NCBI GenBank assembly: GCA_964608095.1
Contig: CAZSMK010000068.1
Coordinates: 108,982-172,981, forward strand
Direction: 5' to 3'
Origin: CAZSMK01 sp964608095
Lineage (GTDB): Bacteria; Sumerlaeota; Sumerlaeia; MWCT01; JAGHBZ01
DNA length: 64,000 nt
The position numbers and the translations under genes are program-made. Positions 45,932-55,400 of the stretch are shown piece by piece; positions within the stretch are counted from its first letter, which is position 1, and each line of letters opens with the position of its first letter. Under the pieces are notes generated by a model, which saw only the letters and a list, made by a program, of their open reading frames with translations, made no database searches and was not told the DNA's origin.

Positions 45932-46474
45932 ATGAAAAAATTAAAAGTGAAGCAAATCGTGGTCGAGCCCACAGTGGGTATCTGCGAAGTTGAAGGTGTT
46001 CGACGTATGGAAATAGACGGGACTGAGCGCGATTTCTATATCTTCGGCGCAGGTAACGCACGGATTATGATACCCGTCGACCAGGTCGAACGGCGCGGTA
46101 TTCGCTCGCCTATGACTAAAGATGAGGTTAAAAAGATCTTTCAGCAACTCAAGGTGCCTGTTTCTCCTTCACGAGGCAATACCAAGGCTCAATATCTCGG
46201 TTACCGCGAAATTCTCAAAAGCGGGAACCCACAGAAAATAGCCAAGCTCCTTCGCGACCTTTATATTCTTGAACAGGTCGAGGAACTCAAGGGCAAAGAA
46301 CGCGATATCATGGAACAAGCCCGGCGATTCCTGTGTGACGAGATCTGCTTTGTCACTGAATATTCGCGCACCAAGGTAATGGAACGCATCAATCAAAGCC
46401 TGAAAAGCATGTATAAAAAGAAAGTTGCACGTGATCGTCAGAGAAGCAAACGAAAACGCGAGAAAGCCAAATAA
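45932..46474 (+). CDS. CarD-family transcriptional regulator
   Basis: 180 residues. The N-terminal RNA-polymerase-interacting domain has V-V-E-P-T-V-G-I-C-E-V-E-G-V-R-R and I-M-I-P-V-D-Q-V-E-R-R-G-I-R; a helical DNA-binding domain follows (Y-R-E-I-L-K-S-G-N-P-Q-K-I-A-K-L-L-R-D-L) and the C-terminus is very basic. Relatives (CdnL/CarD) stabilise the open promoter complex. The usual Y/H-P-x-H-G motif is V-V-E-P-T-V-G here. GAGGAG lies upstream, and the EutN-type gene starts 3 nt after its stop. Confidence 0.9.
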   Translation: MKKLKVKQIVVEPTVGICEVEGVRRMEIDGTERDFYIFGAGNARIMIPVDQVERRGIRSPMTKDEVKKIFQQLKVPVSPSRGNTKAQYLGYREILKSGNPQKIAKLLRDLYILEQVEELKGKERDIMEQARRFLCDEICFVTEYSRTKVMERINQSLKSMYKKKVARDRQRSKRKREKAK

Positions 46475-46477
46475 ATC

Positions 46478-46780
46478 ATGGACATCGCCCGTGTGATAGG
46501 AACCATTGTCGCCACTCGGAAGGACCCGGCTCTGGAGGGGGTTACTCTGCTCCTTCTCCAAACACTCGATCAAGATCTCAAACCGGTAGGCAGCCCCCTT
46601 ATCGCCACAGATTCACTTGGATTGAGGGGTACGGGCGAGATCGTCTTCTTTGTCTCAAGCGGCGACGCTGTCCACACCGGTCCTGATGAGCGTCCCATAC
46701 CTGTCGACGCTGCGGTCATGGGAATCGTGGACGAACTCTACTATCGTGAACACTATCTTACCCGCTTCTCTAAATCGTAG
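46478..46780 (+). CDS. EutN/CcmL-type microcompartment vertex protein
   Basis: 100 residues, the full length of the family. V-I-G-T-I-V-A-T-R-K-D-P-A-L at the start and G-E-I-V-F-F-V-S-S-G-D-A-V, then I-P-V-D-A-A-V-M-G-I-V-D, are the pentamer-forming signature. Such pentamers cap the vertices of bacterial microcompartment shells. No BMC-hexamer shell genes or encapsulated enzymes occur in the window, so either the shell locus is elsewhere or the protein works outside a shell. Directly after the CarD-like gene and probably coexpressed with it. Confidence 0.9.
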   Translation: MDIARVIGTIVATRKDPALEGVTLLLLQTLDQDLKPVGSPLIATDSLGLRGTGEIVFFVSSGDAVHTGPDERPIPVDAAVMGIVDELYYREHYLTRFSKS

Positions 46781-46793
46781 TCTTTAATGTCCC

Positions 46794-46883
46794 TTCAATC
46801 GTTTGTGTATCTCCAGTCGTTTATGTCCCTCCAGTCGTTTATGTCCCTGTTGTCCTTTGTGTCCCTGTTGTCCTTTGTGTCCC
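46794..46883 (+). repeat. 18-bp tandem repeat, five units
   Basis: Units begin at 46794, 46812, 46830, 46848 and 46866. Units 2 and 3 are identical (TCCAGTCGTTTATGTCCC), units 4 and 5 are identical (TGTTGTCCTTTGTGTCCC). CAGTCGTTTATGTCC is the reverse complement of the core of the dispersed repeat, so the array looks like an expansion of it. Confidence 0.85.
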
Positions 46884-47230
46884 TGTTTTGATCTTAAAAA
46901 ATCAAGATTTCGATAGCGCGCACGCTCACGCGTGCGACGGCGAGTGCGAGTGCGATTTAAAAAAAGATAAGAGAAATTTACGTAGTATCTATTTCAACGC
47001 AGAATTCGCAGAGAACTACGTGCAGAGGTCGCGGAGTTAACCACGTGAAGAGATTAAAAAACTCTGCGTTCTTGGCGTATGTTCGCGCTCTCCGCGTTAA
47101 GATGATGTCTTTTCCCGTAGTGGACATTCGTGGATAAAAGAAGATTTTGTTTTAAACCACATATCTCCACTGATCTCCACTGATTATGGGCACGACACGG
47201 TCACGAGTGCGCGCACGCTCAGGCGTGTGA

Positions 47231-47294
47231 AGCGAGTGCGAGTGCGAGTACGATTTCGATAACGATAGCGATAGCGATAGCGAGTGCGAGTGCG
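47231..47294 (+). repeat. Degenerate hexamer tandem repeat
   Basis: GCGAGT units change into GATAGC units and back to GCGAGT over about 64 bp, all in the same 6-bp register. Confidence 0.75.
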
Positions 47295-47520
47295 GTTGAA
47301 AAAAGGATATGAGACAATTTTTTTATTCGTGTAATCCGCGTAATTCGCGGGTAAAGAAAAAAGGGATTTTAAGCTGTAAAGAGATTAGTGGAGATAAGTG
47401 AAAATCCGTGGTTCGATTATTGTTTTTTTTCGGTAATAATATTATGCGATCACGATAACGACGGCGCGTGCGGAGTATGAACGACTGTCTTCTCGCCTGT
47501 TTATAACCGTGGGATAAGCC

Positions 47521-48648
47521 TTATGATTCTTCTTCCTGGGGCGGTTCAACCGGCTCTATCATATCGCTTCTGCGTTTGGTCAATCTGTCATAGTTCCCTT
47601 TTGAAATTTCATAAACCCACTTCTGGTGTTTCTGATTAATTTCAGGAACAGCTTTTTCCGCCTCTTCGGCTTTCTGCATCACCGCTGCCAGGGTTTCTGT
47701 GGTTGCTTCGTCCTCTTCAGTGATCAGGGGCTCGCCATAAGATGCATCGAGTTTTACAAAATATTTTTCGCCGTCTGTTCCCGCCTTTACATTGTAAATG
47801 GTTCCATCCTTGACGCGCGCTGTATAGGTGGCATCAAACTCTATGGCGTGCGCTTTATCTGAGCCCTCACTCAGCGCACCCGTGATATAAAGTCCGCTCA
47901 ATGCTCCCCTTATGGCTGAAAGTTCCGATGGTTTCTCCTTCATTCCCTCCTCAACATGATCCATCACCGGCTTATTGTCTTTCCATTCTACGGTGAATGT
48001 CTGTGTGGAACCATGGTCTATACCCACGGACACCACCTCGTTGGCGGGAACAGAAAGTATTTGTGTGTCGGTCCAGCTGGAAAAATTGGTGTTGATCCAA
48101 TAGACGTCGGCATCGGCAAGATAAACATACGGTTCGTTGTTGATTCGCAAGTATCTTCCGCCCGGTCGTGTCATTGATGTCCTCGAAATCTCCGTTTCTC
48201 GTTCCTTGCCTATAAGCAAAGTCATAATAACGTCTCCTTGTTCGTCAAGCATCCGTACACGCCCTGCGGAGCCAACATCGCCTTCTAGGCCAAACTGCTC
48301 GTACTTCTCCGGCTTGTCGGTCAGCCGGTCAGCCACCTTAATTCCTGTCAATTCGACTATGAGCCTGTTGATTTTCGCATGATCAGCCGGATACCCGTCA
48401 TACGTCTCCACGAGCCATTCATTGTCGTCGGTCCTGGTAAGGATGAGCGACTCCTCCTTGTTGGTTATCTCGATCCGGTCAATGTCTTCAACAGCATCGG
48501 TTAGATCGGCTAGTAGCGCACCGCCAATCGCCTTGCCTTCATCAACCTCCTTTGTAGTTGGTTTGTTTTGTGCCTGATACACCACTATGGCGGCCACACA
48601 TAAGGCAAGTGCGATAACTATCAATAGTATGAATTGGGGTTGTTTCAT
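47521..48648 (-). CDS. DUF4340-domain membrane-anchored protein
   Basis: 375 residues from the ATG at 48648, which overlaps the GldG stop (ATGA). One N-terminal membrane helix (about 5-25) is followed by DUF4340 beta-rich repeats: V-E-D-I-D-R-I-E-I-T-N-K-E-E-S and a second copy from I-L-S-V-P-A-N-E-V-V. The C-terminal tail is acidic. The domain is typically found downstream of GldG-type genes, as here, and its function is unknown. Confidence 0.88.
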   Translation of the reverse strand: MKQPQFILLIVIALALCVAAIVVYQAQNKPTTKEVDEGKAIGGALLADLTDAVEDIDRIEITNKEESLILTRTDDNEWLVETYDGYPADHAKINRLIVELTGIKVADRLTDKPEKYEQFGLEGDVGSAGRVRMLDEQGDVIMTLLIGKERETEISRTSMTRPGGRYLRINNEPYVYLADADVYWINTNFSSWTDTQILSVPANEVVSVGIDHGSTQTFTVEWKDNKPVMDHVEEGMKEKPSELSAIRGALSGLYITGALSEGSDKAHAIEFDATYTARVKDGTIYNVKAGTDGEKYFVKLDASYGEPLITEEDEATTETLAAVMQKAEEAEKAVPEINQKHQKWVYEISKGNYDRLTKRRSDMIEPVEPPQEEES

Positions 48649-50573
48649 GTTGTGGTTCTCCTGCGCGTCGATCTCAGAACAGCGATTGCTATGCAAAAAA
48701 TAGATATAAGCAAAGGTATGAGTGCGATGTTGATAAATTTCACCCGTGCACCGAGCCGTTCCACATCCTCGCGAAGATTGCGCCTGACTTTACGAAGTTC
48801 CTGACGGGTTTTGAGCCGCTCTTGACGGAGTTTTTCTATCTCCTTCATATACGCCTGATCAAGAACGAGCCTTTCCTCACCACCTTGTTGCAGCTCGTTG
48901 AGGCGCTGGTTTGCTTCCTGGAGCTTCTGATTAAGCCGTTCCTCCTCCTCGAGCCATTGTTGTTGTGCACGACGTTCTATCTCCTGGACTTTTGTAAACG
49001 GGCGTCTTGATTGCCCTCGCGAACGTAACGCAATAAGGTCCTGCGAGCCGGTCAAGTTTTCAACGGTGTTCTCGAGAAGACTCAGGTTATCATTGATCGC
49101 CGAGGCGAGTTCCCTGCCGAAAAAGCGCAGCTTTTGAACAGAAAAACGATCGCTTATCATATCCACGTCAGAGAACACAATTACCGTAGCTTGTTCAACG
49201 CTCTCGCTAAGGTGGTTCTGGTCATTTCCCGGATTCGCATTCTCTTCCTCACCCTCTTCACTCGCTTCCTCTTCCGGCGCTCCGTCGGGAAACGCGGTCT
49301 TAAACGTGCCGGTTACTTTATATCCGAGTGGAATCTTCGAACTTCCTGTTTTGAATTCTTGCCTCACTCCTTCTGGATTCATTCCGAATTTCAACATCAT
49401 GCCCTCGATAGTATTCGCCTCTTCAGTGGTCTCTATCAAAGGCACCATCACTATATCTTCACTCGATGAAATCTTCTTTAGTGCCCCCGGGGTCGCTACG
49501 AGGATATTCTCGAGCTGGCTTGTTACTATCTCACGCGAATTAAGGTTCTCGCCATCCAGCGTAAGCCAGACAATCATATCTTCGACGCTGCGTCCGGTTT
49601 GGACCTTTGTTGCAAGATTGGCATCTGCAACCACTTTCGGGTTTTCGCCGCCCTCCATCTCCAAGCCCCACGCCTTAAGCAGGTCAGGCATGTTTGATGA
49701 AAACGACGCCTGCATCATCATCTGCATATTGCCCTGCAACGATTCAGCCATCGCCGCCTGATCCGCCTCGCAGAATGCATCTAAAAACACCAGCGTCCTG
49801 CCTCCTCTTAACACGTATTGGTCTATTGCATAAAGGGTGCTTTTTTTTAACTCCTTTGGGTGCACAACCAACAAGACATCGATATCTGAGGGTATTTCGT
49901 CTGCATCGGACACTATCTCTTCTACCTTATAGGAATTTCTCAATTCTTCTACAAACGCCCATGGTTCAGATTCCGCGGGTTGCATCGTGTATGGACTTGG
50001 CGGCGGGCCGCCGGTTATGTCGAGTGAGCTTATGATTCCAACAGTCTTTTTTTCCGGATGGCTGATGGTGTAAATCGATTTTGTAATATCGTATTCAAGC
50101 GATGCCTCACGGTCGGGAGTAAATACAGGGATGGCAAGTTCGTTACCGCTTTCATCCTTCAACAACAAGCCCAGATAGATGGGCTCTGCATTTTTACCAC
50201 CCGGAAACGCCTGGAGCCCGTAGCGCTCCGCCCACTCTTCTTCCTCGGTATCCGGTCGAGGATCTATTATTTCGAGCGTCAGCTTACCCTTGGACGCTCG
50301 TTCGTATTCACGGAGGAGTTGCAAAATTCGTTCGGAGTAAGCCTTGAGAAACGTCTGAGCGGCAACAGCGGTTTTTGAATAATAGAATTTTGCCTGGATA
50401 TCGTCATCCAGTCCCTTGAGTATATTCACCGACCCTCGGGAGAGTGTATATAGTTTCTCTTCTGTTAAATCGAGTTTTACGTTTCGAAACATAACAGAAG
50501 AAATAAGGTTCACCGCCAGGACAATAACGGCGATAAGAATCAATGCGGTTATTGGTAGAATTCGTTTGTGCAT
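48645..50573 (-). CDS. GldG-type ABC transporter auxiliary protein
   Basis: 642 residues. A membrane helix at about 8-30, then V-K-L-D-L-T-E-E-K-L-Y-T-L-S and the extracytoplasmic ABC-auxiliary domain (F-Y-Y-S-K-T and D-P-R-P-D-T), a coiled coil at about 540-615, and a C-terminal helix at about 612-635. GldG with GldA/GldF forms the ABC complex needed for gliding in Bacteroidetes; outside that phylum its role is unknown. Third gene of the operon, 20 nt after the permease. Confidence 0.85.
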   Translation of the reverse strand: MHKRILPITALILIAVIVLAVNLISSVMFRNVKLDLTEEKLYTLSRGSVNILKGLDDDIQAKFYYSKTAVAAQTFLKAYSERILQLLREYERASKGKLTLEIIDPRPDTEEEEWAERYGLQAFPGGKNAEPIYLGLLLKDESGNELAIPVFTPDREASLEYDITKSIYTISHPEKKTVGIISSLDITGGPPPSPYTMQPAESEPWAFVEELRNSYKVEEIVSDADEIPSDIDVLLVVHPKELKKSTLYAIDQYVLRGGRTLVFLDAFCEADQAAMAESLQGNMQMMMQASFSSNMPDLLKAWGLEMEGGENPKVVADANLATKVQTGRSVEDMIVWLTLDGENLNSREIVTSQLENILVATPGALKKISSSEDIVMVPLIETTEEANTIEGMMLKFGMNPEGVRQEFKTGSSKIPLGYKVTGTFKTAFPDGAPEEEASEEGEEENANPGNDQNHLSESVEQATVIVFSDVDMISDRFSVQKLRFFGRELASAINDNLSLLENTVENLTGSQDLIALRSRGQSRRPFTKVQEIERRAQQQWLEEEERLNQKLQEANQRLNELQQGGEERLVLDQAYMKEIEKLRQERLKTRQELRKVRRNLREDVERLGARVKFINIALIPLLISIFCIAIAVLRSTRRRTTT

Positions 50574-50593
50574 CTCTTATCCCTCAATATAGT

Positions 50594-51328
50594 TTATTCT
50601 GCCTTTTTCATGTCGAGAATCACGCCACACGCAAAGAGCCATCCAACAATGAGCGAAAAGAAAAAGATAATGTTAGTAAGGTTGATGACACCGCGTTGTG
50701 CGGCGTTGAAATGGGTAAAAAAGCTCAGGGATGCAATCGCCTCGGTAAACCATCCGGGCGCCCACGCGCTGAAAAAGTCAAGCACTACATCAAAGCCCGC
50801 AAGAATAAACAACAGGCACGTGACTAAGCTCAGAACAAAGCTTATGACCTGATTCTTCGACAGCGCCGACATACATGTTCCAATGGCAAGAAAGGAGCCC
50901 GCCATGAGAAACGAGCCGATATAGCCCGCGATAATTATCCCATCATCCGGGTCGCCAAGATATAGAGCCGTGAGAACGACCGGAAACGTGAGCGCCAGCG
51001 CAATACCGACAAAAATCCATGCAGCCAGAAATTTCCCCATAATCGCGTGGCTGAGTTTTACCGGTAAGGTAAGGAGCACCTCGATGGTGCCGCTTTTCCG
51101 TTCCTCAGCCCAAAGCCGCATAGATACCGCAGGTATCAGAAACAGGTAAAGCCACGGATGCCACATAAAAAACGGCGTCAGGCTTGCCTGTCCCGCTTCA
51201 AAGAGACGACTCACCTGAAAGGTGAATAATCCGCTTACAAAAAGAAAAATTACTATAAAGACGTATGCAACCGGCGTAGCAAAATATCCTTCCAACTCAC
51301 GTTTAAGGATGGCTATCGTATTACTCAT
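50594..51328 (-). CDS. ABC-2-type permease (GldF-like)
   Basis: 244 residues with six membrane helices. L-K-R-E-L-E-G-Y-F-A-T-P-V-A-Y at the start and W-A-E-E-R-K-S-G-T-I-E-V-L-L-T-L-P are typical of GldF-like permeases. Its ATG overlaps the stop of the ATPase gene (TAATG), so the two subunits are translated in a coupled manner. Confidence 0.9.
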   Translation of the reverse strand: MSNTIAILKRELEGYFATPVAYVFIVIFLFVSGLFTFQVSRLFEAGQASLTPFFMWHPWLYLFLIPAVSMRLWAEERKSGTIEVLLTLPVKLSHAIMGKFLAAWIFVGIALALTFPVVLTALYLGDPDDGIIIAGYIGSFLMAGSFLAIGTCMSALSKNQVISFVLSLVTCLLFILAGFDVVLDFFSAWAPGWFTEAIASLSFFTHFNAAQRGVINLTNIIFFFSLIVGWLFACGVILDMKKAE

Positions 51329-52278
51329 TAATTTTTTCCTCCCTCTTTCGTGATAGTACGAAAGACCTCATCCAACCTTCCTTCCTCGACAAACATCTCT
51401 TCGACGCGTAAGTGTTGTGCGTTGACCCGCTCAAGTATCTTTTGAGAAATCTGTTTTCCTTTAACGGGTAAAACGAGGAAGCGCTGAAGTGCGGCGGGCG
51501 CTTCTTCTTCCTCTACCTTTCTTACATCAGGAATTGCCTCGAAAAACGTTTTTTCAATCGCTTTATCCGGTCTCTTTATTCCAATTCTTACGGCTCCGTA
51601 AAATTTTGAGCGTTCTTTCAACTTATCGGGCGTTTCATCCGCAACAATCTCGCCGTTGTTAATGATAATAGCTCGGCTGCAGACTGCATCAACCTCCTCG
51701 AGAATATGAGTGGATATCACGATACATTTATTCGGCGCCATCTGGTTTATGAGTCGCCGAACATCGTGCTTTTGGTTCGGGTCCAACCCATCGGTAGGCT
51801 CATCCAGAATCAATATTTCCGGATCATGAATGAGAGCCTGGGCTAGTCCTACCCGGCGCTTGTATCCTTTAGACAGGGTATCGAGATTCTGCGTTTGAAC
51901 CTCTTTAAGCTGGCAGGTCTCCTTGATTGATTCCACACGTTTCTCGAGCTCTTTGCCGCGAAATCCCCGCATCTCGCCTATGAATCTTAAATATAAATCC
52001 GTAGTCATATCAGAATATAACGGGTTTGTCTCGGGAAGATAGCCGATTATGGAGCGCGCTTTCAAAGATTCATTCAATATATCGTGTCCACCTATGGTAG
52101 CGGTACCAGATGTCGGAGTCAAAAAACAGGTAAGCATCCTCATCAGTGTGGTTTTTCCGGCTCCGTTCGGTCCAAGAAAGCCAAGAACTTCCCCGCGATC
52201 TACTTTAAACGAAATATCCTTAACCGCTTCAATTGCACCATAATTCTTGCGCAGACGTTTAGATTCTATTTTTGCCAT
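51328..52278 (-). CDS. ABC transporter ATP-binding protein (GldA-like)
   Basis: 316 residues. Walker A G-P-N-G-A-G-K-T-T, signature L-S-K-G-Y-K-R-R-V-G, Walker B I-L-I-L-D-E-P and the switch His in S-T-H-I-L-E-E-V are all present. A C-terminal extension of about 90 residues after the core matches GldA-like and DrrA-like ATPases. First gene of the four-gene operon with the permease, GldG and DUF4340 proteins. Confidence 0.92.
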   Translation of the reverse strand: MAKIESKRLRKNYGAIEAVKDISFKVDRGEVLGFLGPNGAGKTTLMRMLTCFLTPTSGTATIGGHDILNESLKARSIIGYLPETNPLYSDMTTDLYLRFIGEMRGFRGKELEKRVESIKETCQLKEVQTQNLDTLSKGYKRRVGLAQALIHDPEILILDEPTDGLDPNQKHDVRRLINQMAPNKCIVISTHILEEVDAVCSRAIIINNGEIVADETPDKLKERSKFYGAVRIGIKRPDKAIEKTFFEAIPDVRKVEEEEAPAALQRFLVLPVKGKQISQKILERVNAQHLRVEEMFVEEGRLDEVFRTITKEGGKN

Positions 52279-52497
52279 GGATTTGTGCCTCTCTTTGTCT
52301 TGTCTGTCTTAATTTTTTCCACTGTAACAAAGAAAGTATAAGACTCAAAAAAATGATATAGGTTTGTTTAACTTTTTCATGGTATTTTGTTTTCGTGCAT
52401 TATGTTAAATTGTGAATATCTATATTTTTATAGAACTCTGGTGTATGTCAAGTCTTCTGTCCTTTTATTTCTTTTTTTTTATTACGGTACGGGGAGT

Positions 52498-55400
52498 TTA
52501 ATCTTCGGGAAGGAGCGATATATCACCGATATTGACTACCTTCCCGGGGGTTACTTTTACGTGAACTATGGTGGGTTCAAACTCGAGTGCAGAAAACACA
52601 CAATCATACTCACCCCCGGGCAAACCGGGAAGGAAGAACAAGCCCTCAATAACGTCGATCTGTAATTCATCGAACATAAAACCTCGTTTCCAGACTGCCT
52701 CCTGTCTTTCTTCCAACATCGTTATAAACAGATGATCCGGTACTTTTCCTCCCGGGCTGTTTACTATTCTGCCTGTGATGGCGCCGTCTTCTGGTGCAAC
52801 TATCTCGATATCCTTCTGACCAGCCGCTACATTATCTCGCTTCACCCATCGTGATAGTTTTCCCCATTTCCAGTTCTTCTCATAGAAAATCGCCAAAAAG
52901 AAGGTTTGATCCGGCAAGTTGCCGAACTCGAACGCCCCGTCGATGCCGGTTTTGGTTTGTGCAAACAAGAGAGAAGGCTCGGGGAGCGTCGGTTCGCCTT
53001 CTCTGAAGAGCATAACTCGCGCATCGTTGATGGGGTGAAGGTTTTGGTCAAGAATCCTGCCGGAAATCGATTTGCCCGGCTTAAGATAAAAATCTACCCC
53101 TGTCACCTCTTCATCTGGTCCCTTAATCTCAACATGCCTCGTTTCGCGTGCATACCCCCCTATATCCGCTGTCAACCTTACTTCTCCCGGTCCTACATGG
53201 TTAACTACGTACTTTCCCATTTCGCCCACTATGGTTTCCACTTCGTTTATCTTTTCCATCGCTGTTGTAAATATCTCGTCCCCGCTCACCGCCCTTATCC
53301 TTGCTCCGGGAAGCGGCTTGTTTGCGTTATCGTACACCGTTCCCTCTATACTCCCGCCTTTTCTCAATGTTATTGTAATATGCTGAGAGGGTCTTTCTTC
53401 ACTCAGGATAATGCCGTTGCTTTCTTCGGGCACAAAATCTGGATGACGAACTGTCAACCATAAAGGGATATCCGTAATCTGAATATCCTCGAGAACAAAG
53501 GCGCCTGTCTCATAGGAAACCGTCTCTTTTTCACTGGTATCTAAATGAGGCGGTGGAGAGAATCGCTGAAACAGCTTCACGGTAGCCCCGGGTACGGGCA
53601 CCCCTTGACTATCCACTATGGAGCCCGTGATCTGTCCACCGCCCTTATACATAAGTATCTTTATATTCGCTCTATCCAATCCTTTTTGAAGTATGATGGG
53701 GTCATGCCAGTAGTCTGGGTATCCTTTCGCATTTACCACCCGGAGCGTATACGTGCCCTCAGGTAGATTAGCGAACCGGAATTGTCCCATTTCATCAAGC
53801 ACCGCCCAGAAGGTATAACCGCTTTCGTGTATACAGTATATCGTTCCGACAATAGGAATCCTGCTGAGCCCGTCCACTACTCGTCCGGAAATTTCCATGC
53901 CCGGATATACTTCAAAATTCATATCTTCATGAATTTCTGCTTCTTCCACAGAAATCCCGGACATAAAAGAATCCGTTAACCCCTTACCTCTCGGAAACAC
54001 CGTATATACCCCTTCGGGAAGATTATAAAGATGATAAAAGCCTTCATTGTCCGTCACGGCTCGAGGGAGAGGTTGCCAGGTTTTACTGCTCGAGTATAAT
54101 CGGACAGAGATGCCGCCGATTCCCTCTCCCGTATTCTCTTTCGTTACTCTCCCTCTAATTTCTCCTCCTTTTCCCAGTACGATCGAGAGGTCTTGTGTAT
54201 CAGGCGGTATCTTGAGTAATTGAGGAGCAAAATCTTGTGCCTTTGTCATAATGGTATAAATGCCTTCATGCTCAAGACCTATAAATTCGAATCGCCCTTC
54301 CTCATCGGTGCTCGTTTTTTCCGCCTCGTAACGATGCGTGGTGAACCATGGCAACCTGTGACCCATCATAACGATCTCCGCATCGTTTATGATCTTACCG
54401 TCTTCGTCAACGACTTTTCCCCTTATAACACTACCTTTTACCAATACTATCTCCGCCTGCGGTTTGGGTGTATCGGTCTTCAAGAATATCTTCCGGGGCT
54501 TCTGGAACAGATAACCTTTTTTATACGCATGGACAAGTATTTCGCCACAATATAAATTCTCGATCACGCACCGTCCGTTTCGATCGGTAAATTTAAACAA
54601 TGCACCGGCAAGCCTGTGTGCCATGAGATTTCCCGGCTCGCCTTCACGCGTCGGTATCCCTATCCCTGCATACACCGTTGCGCCCTCTACCGGGTACCCT
54701 TTCTCGTCAACCACCAATGCCTCGAACGTAGTTAATTTCCCCCGCTCCAGCATAAAATCCTCTCGTGCCTCTGTTCCCGCTTCTGCAAGGATTATGTCTC
54801 TTCGCTGTTCAGGTATATATCCATCAAACGATGCAATGATTGCGTAATTTGAGGGAAAACTTTCAAGATTATGAAATGCATAAGTGCCGTTTATGTCGCT
54901 TAGTTGGGTCCTTCCCCAGTAATAGAAAAAGTCCCCGTCGGGGGATTGAAACAGGCAGTCAACCCGCGCTATGGGTATCGGCTGCCCCCTGGTGTCTGTC
55001 ACTCGACCGATGATACCACCAAGCGGTACAGAAACATCCTCTTCTTGGCTATACGCAAACAAATCAATTGGATGAAGATTTATCTCTAAGTACTGTGTCT
55101 TTGCTGTTTCTCCCGGTAAGGTAGCCCTTGTGCTCCTTTGATCATACCCCTCAGCCGTGATTATTAGAAAATAAGGAGCAGGCTCTAAAGACCTAAAAAC
55201 GAAGAATCCTTTTTCGTCGGTTTCTTCTATTGAACATGTGGTGAGCACATCATGTGTTTGCGGAAAAAGTTGTAGCTCGGCGCCTTTTATAGGTAATCCC
55301 GGTGACTTCGCTTCTACCACCCTCCCGTATAGTATGTAGTCCTTTTTTTCATCCGGTTCTTCTGTATCGTATTCTTCTCCTGTTGGTATCTTTGTTGTCA

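Larger units (their letters stand above)
46781..47520. repeat. 740-base repeat mosaic without genes
   Basis: The gap contains the 18-bp tandem repeat (46794-46883), two related G/C-rich blocks with CGCACGC-TCAC-GCGTGCG-type hairpins (46919-46957 and 47211-47235), a hexamer tract (47231-47294) and word-like strings such as AACGCAGAATTCGCAGAGAA, GATCTCCACTGAT, GTAATCCGCGTAATTCGCGG and GAAAATCCGTGGTTCGAT. No convincing coding frame is present. Confidence 0.75.
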
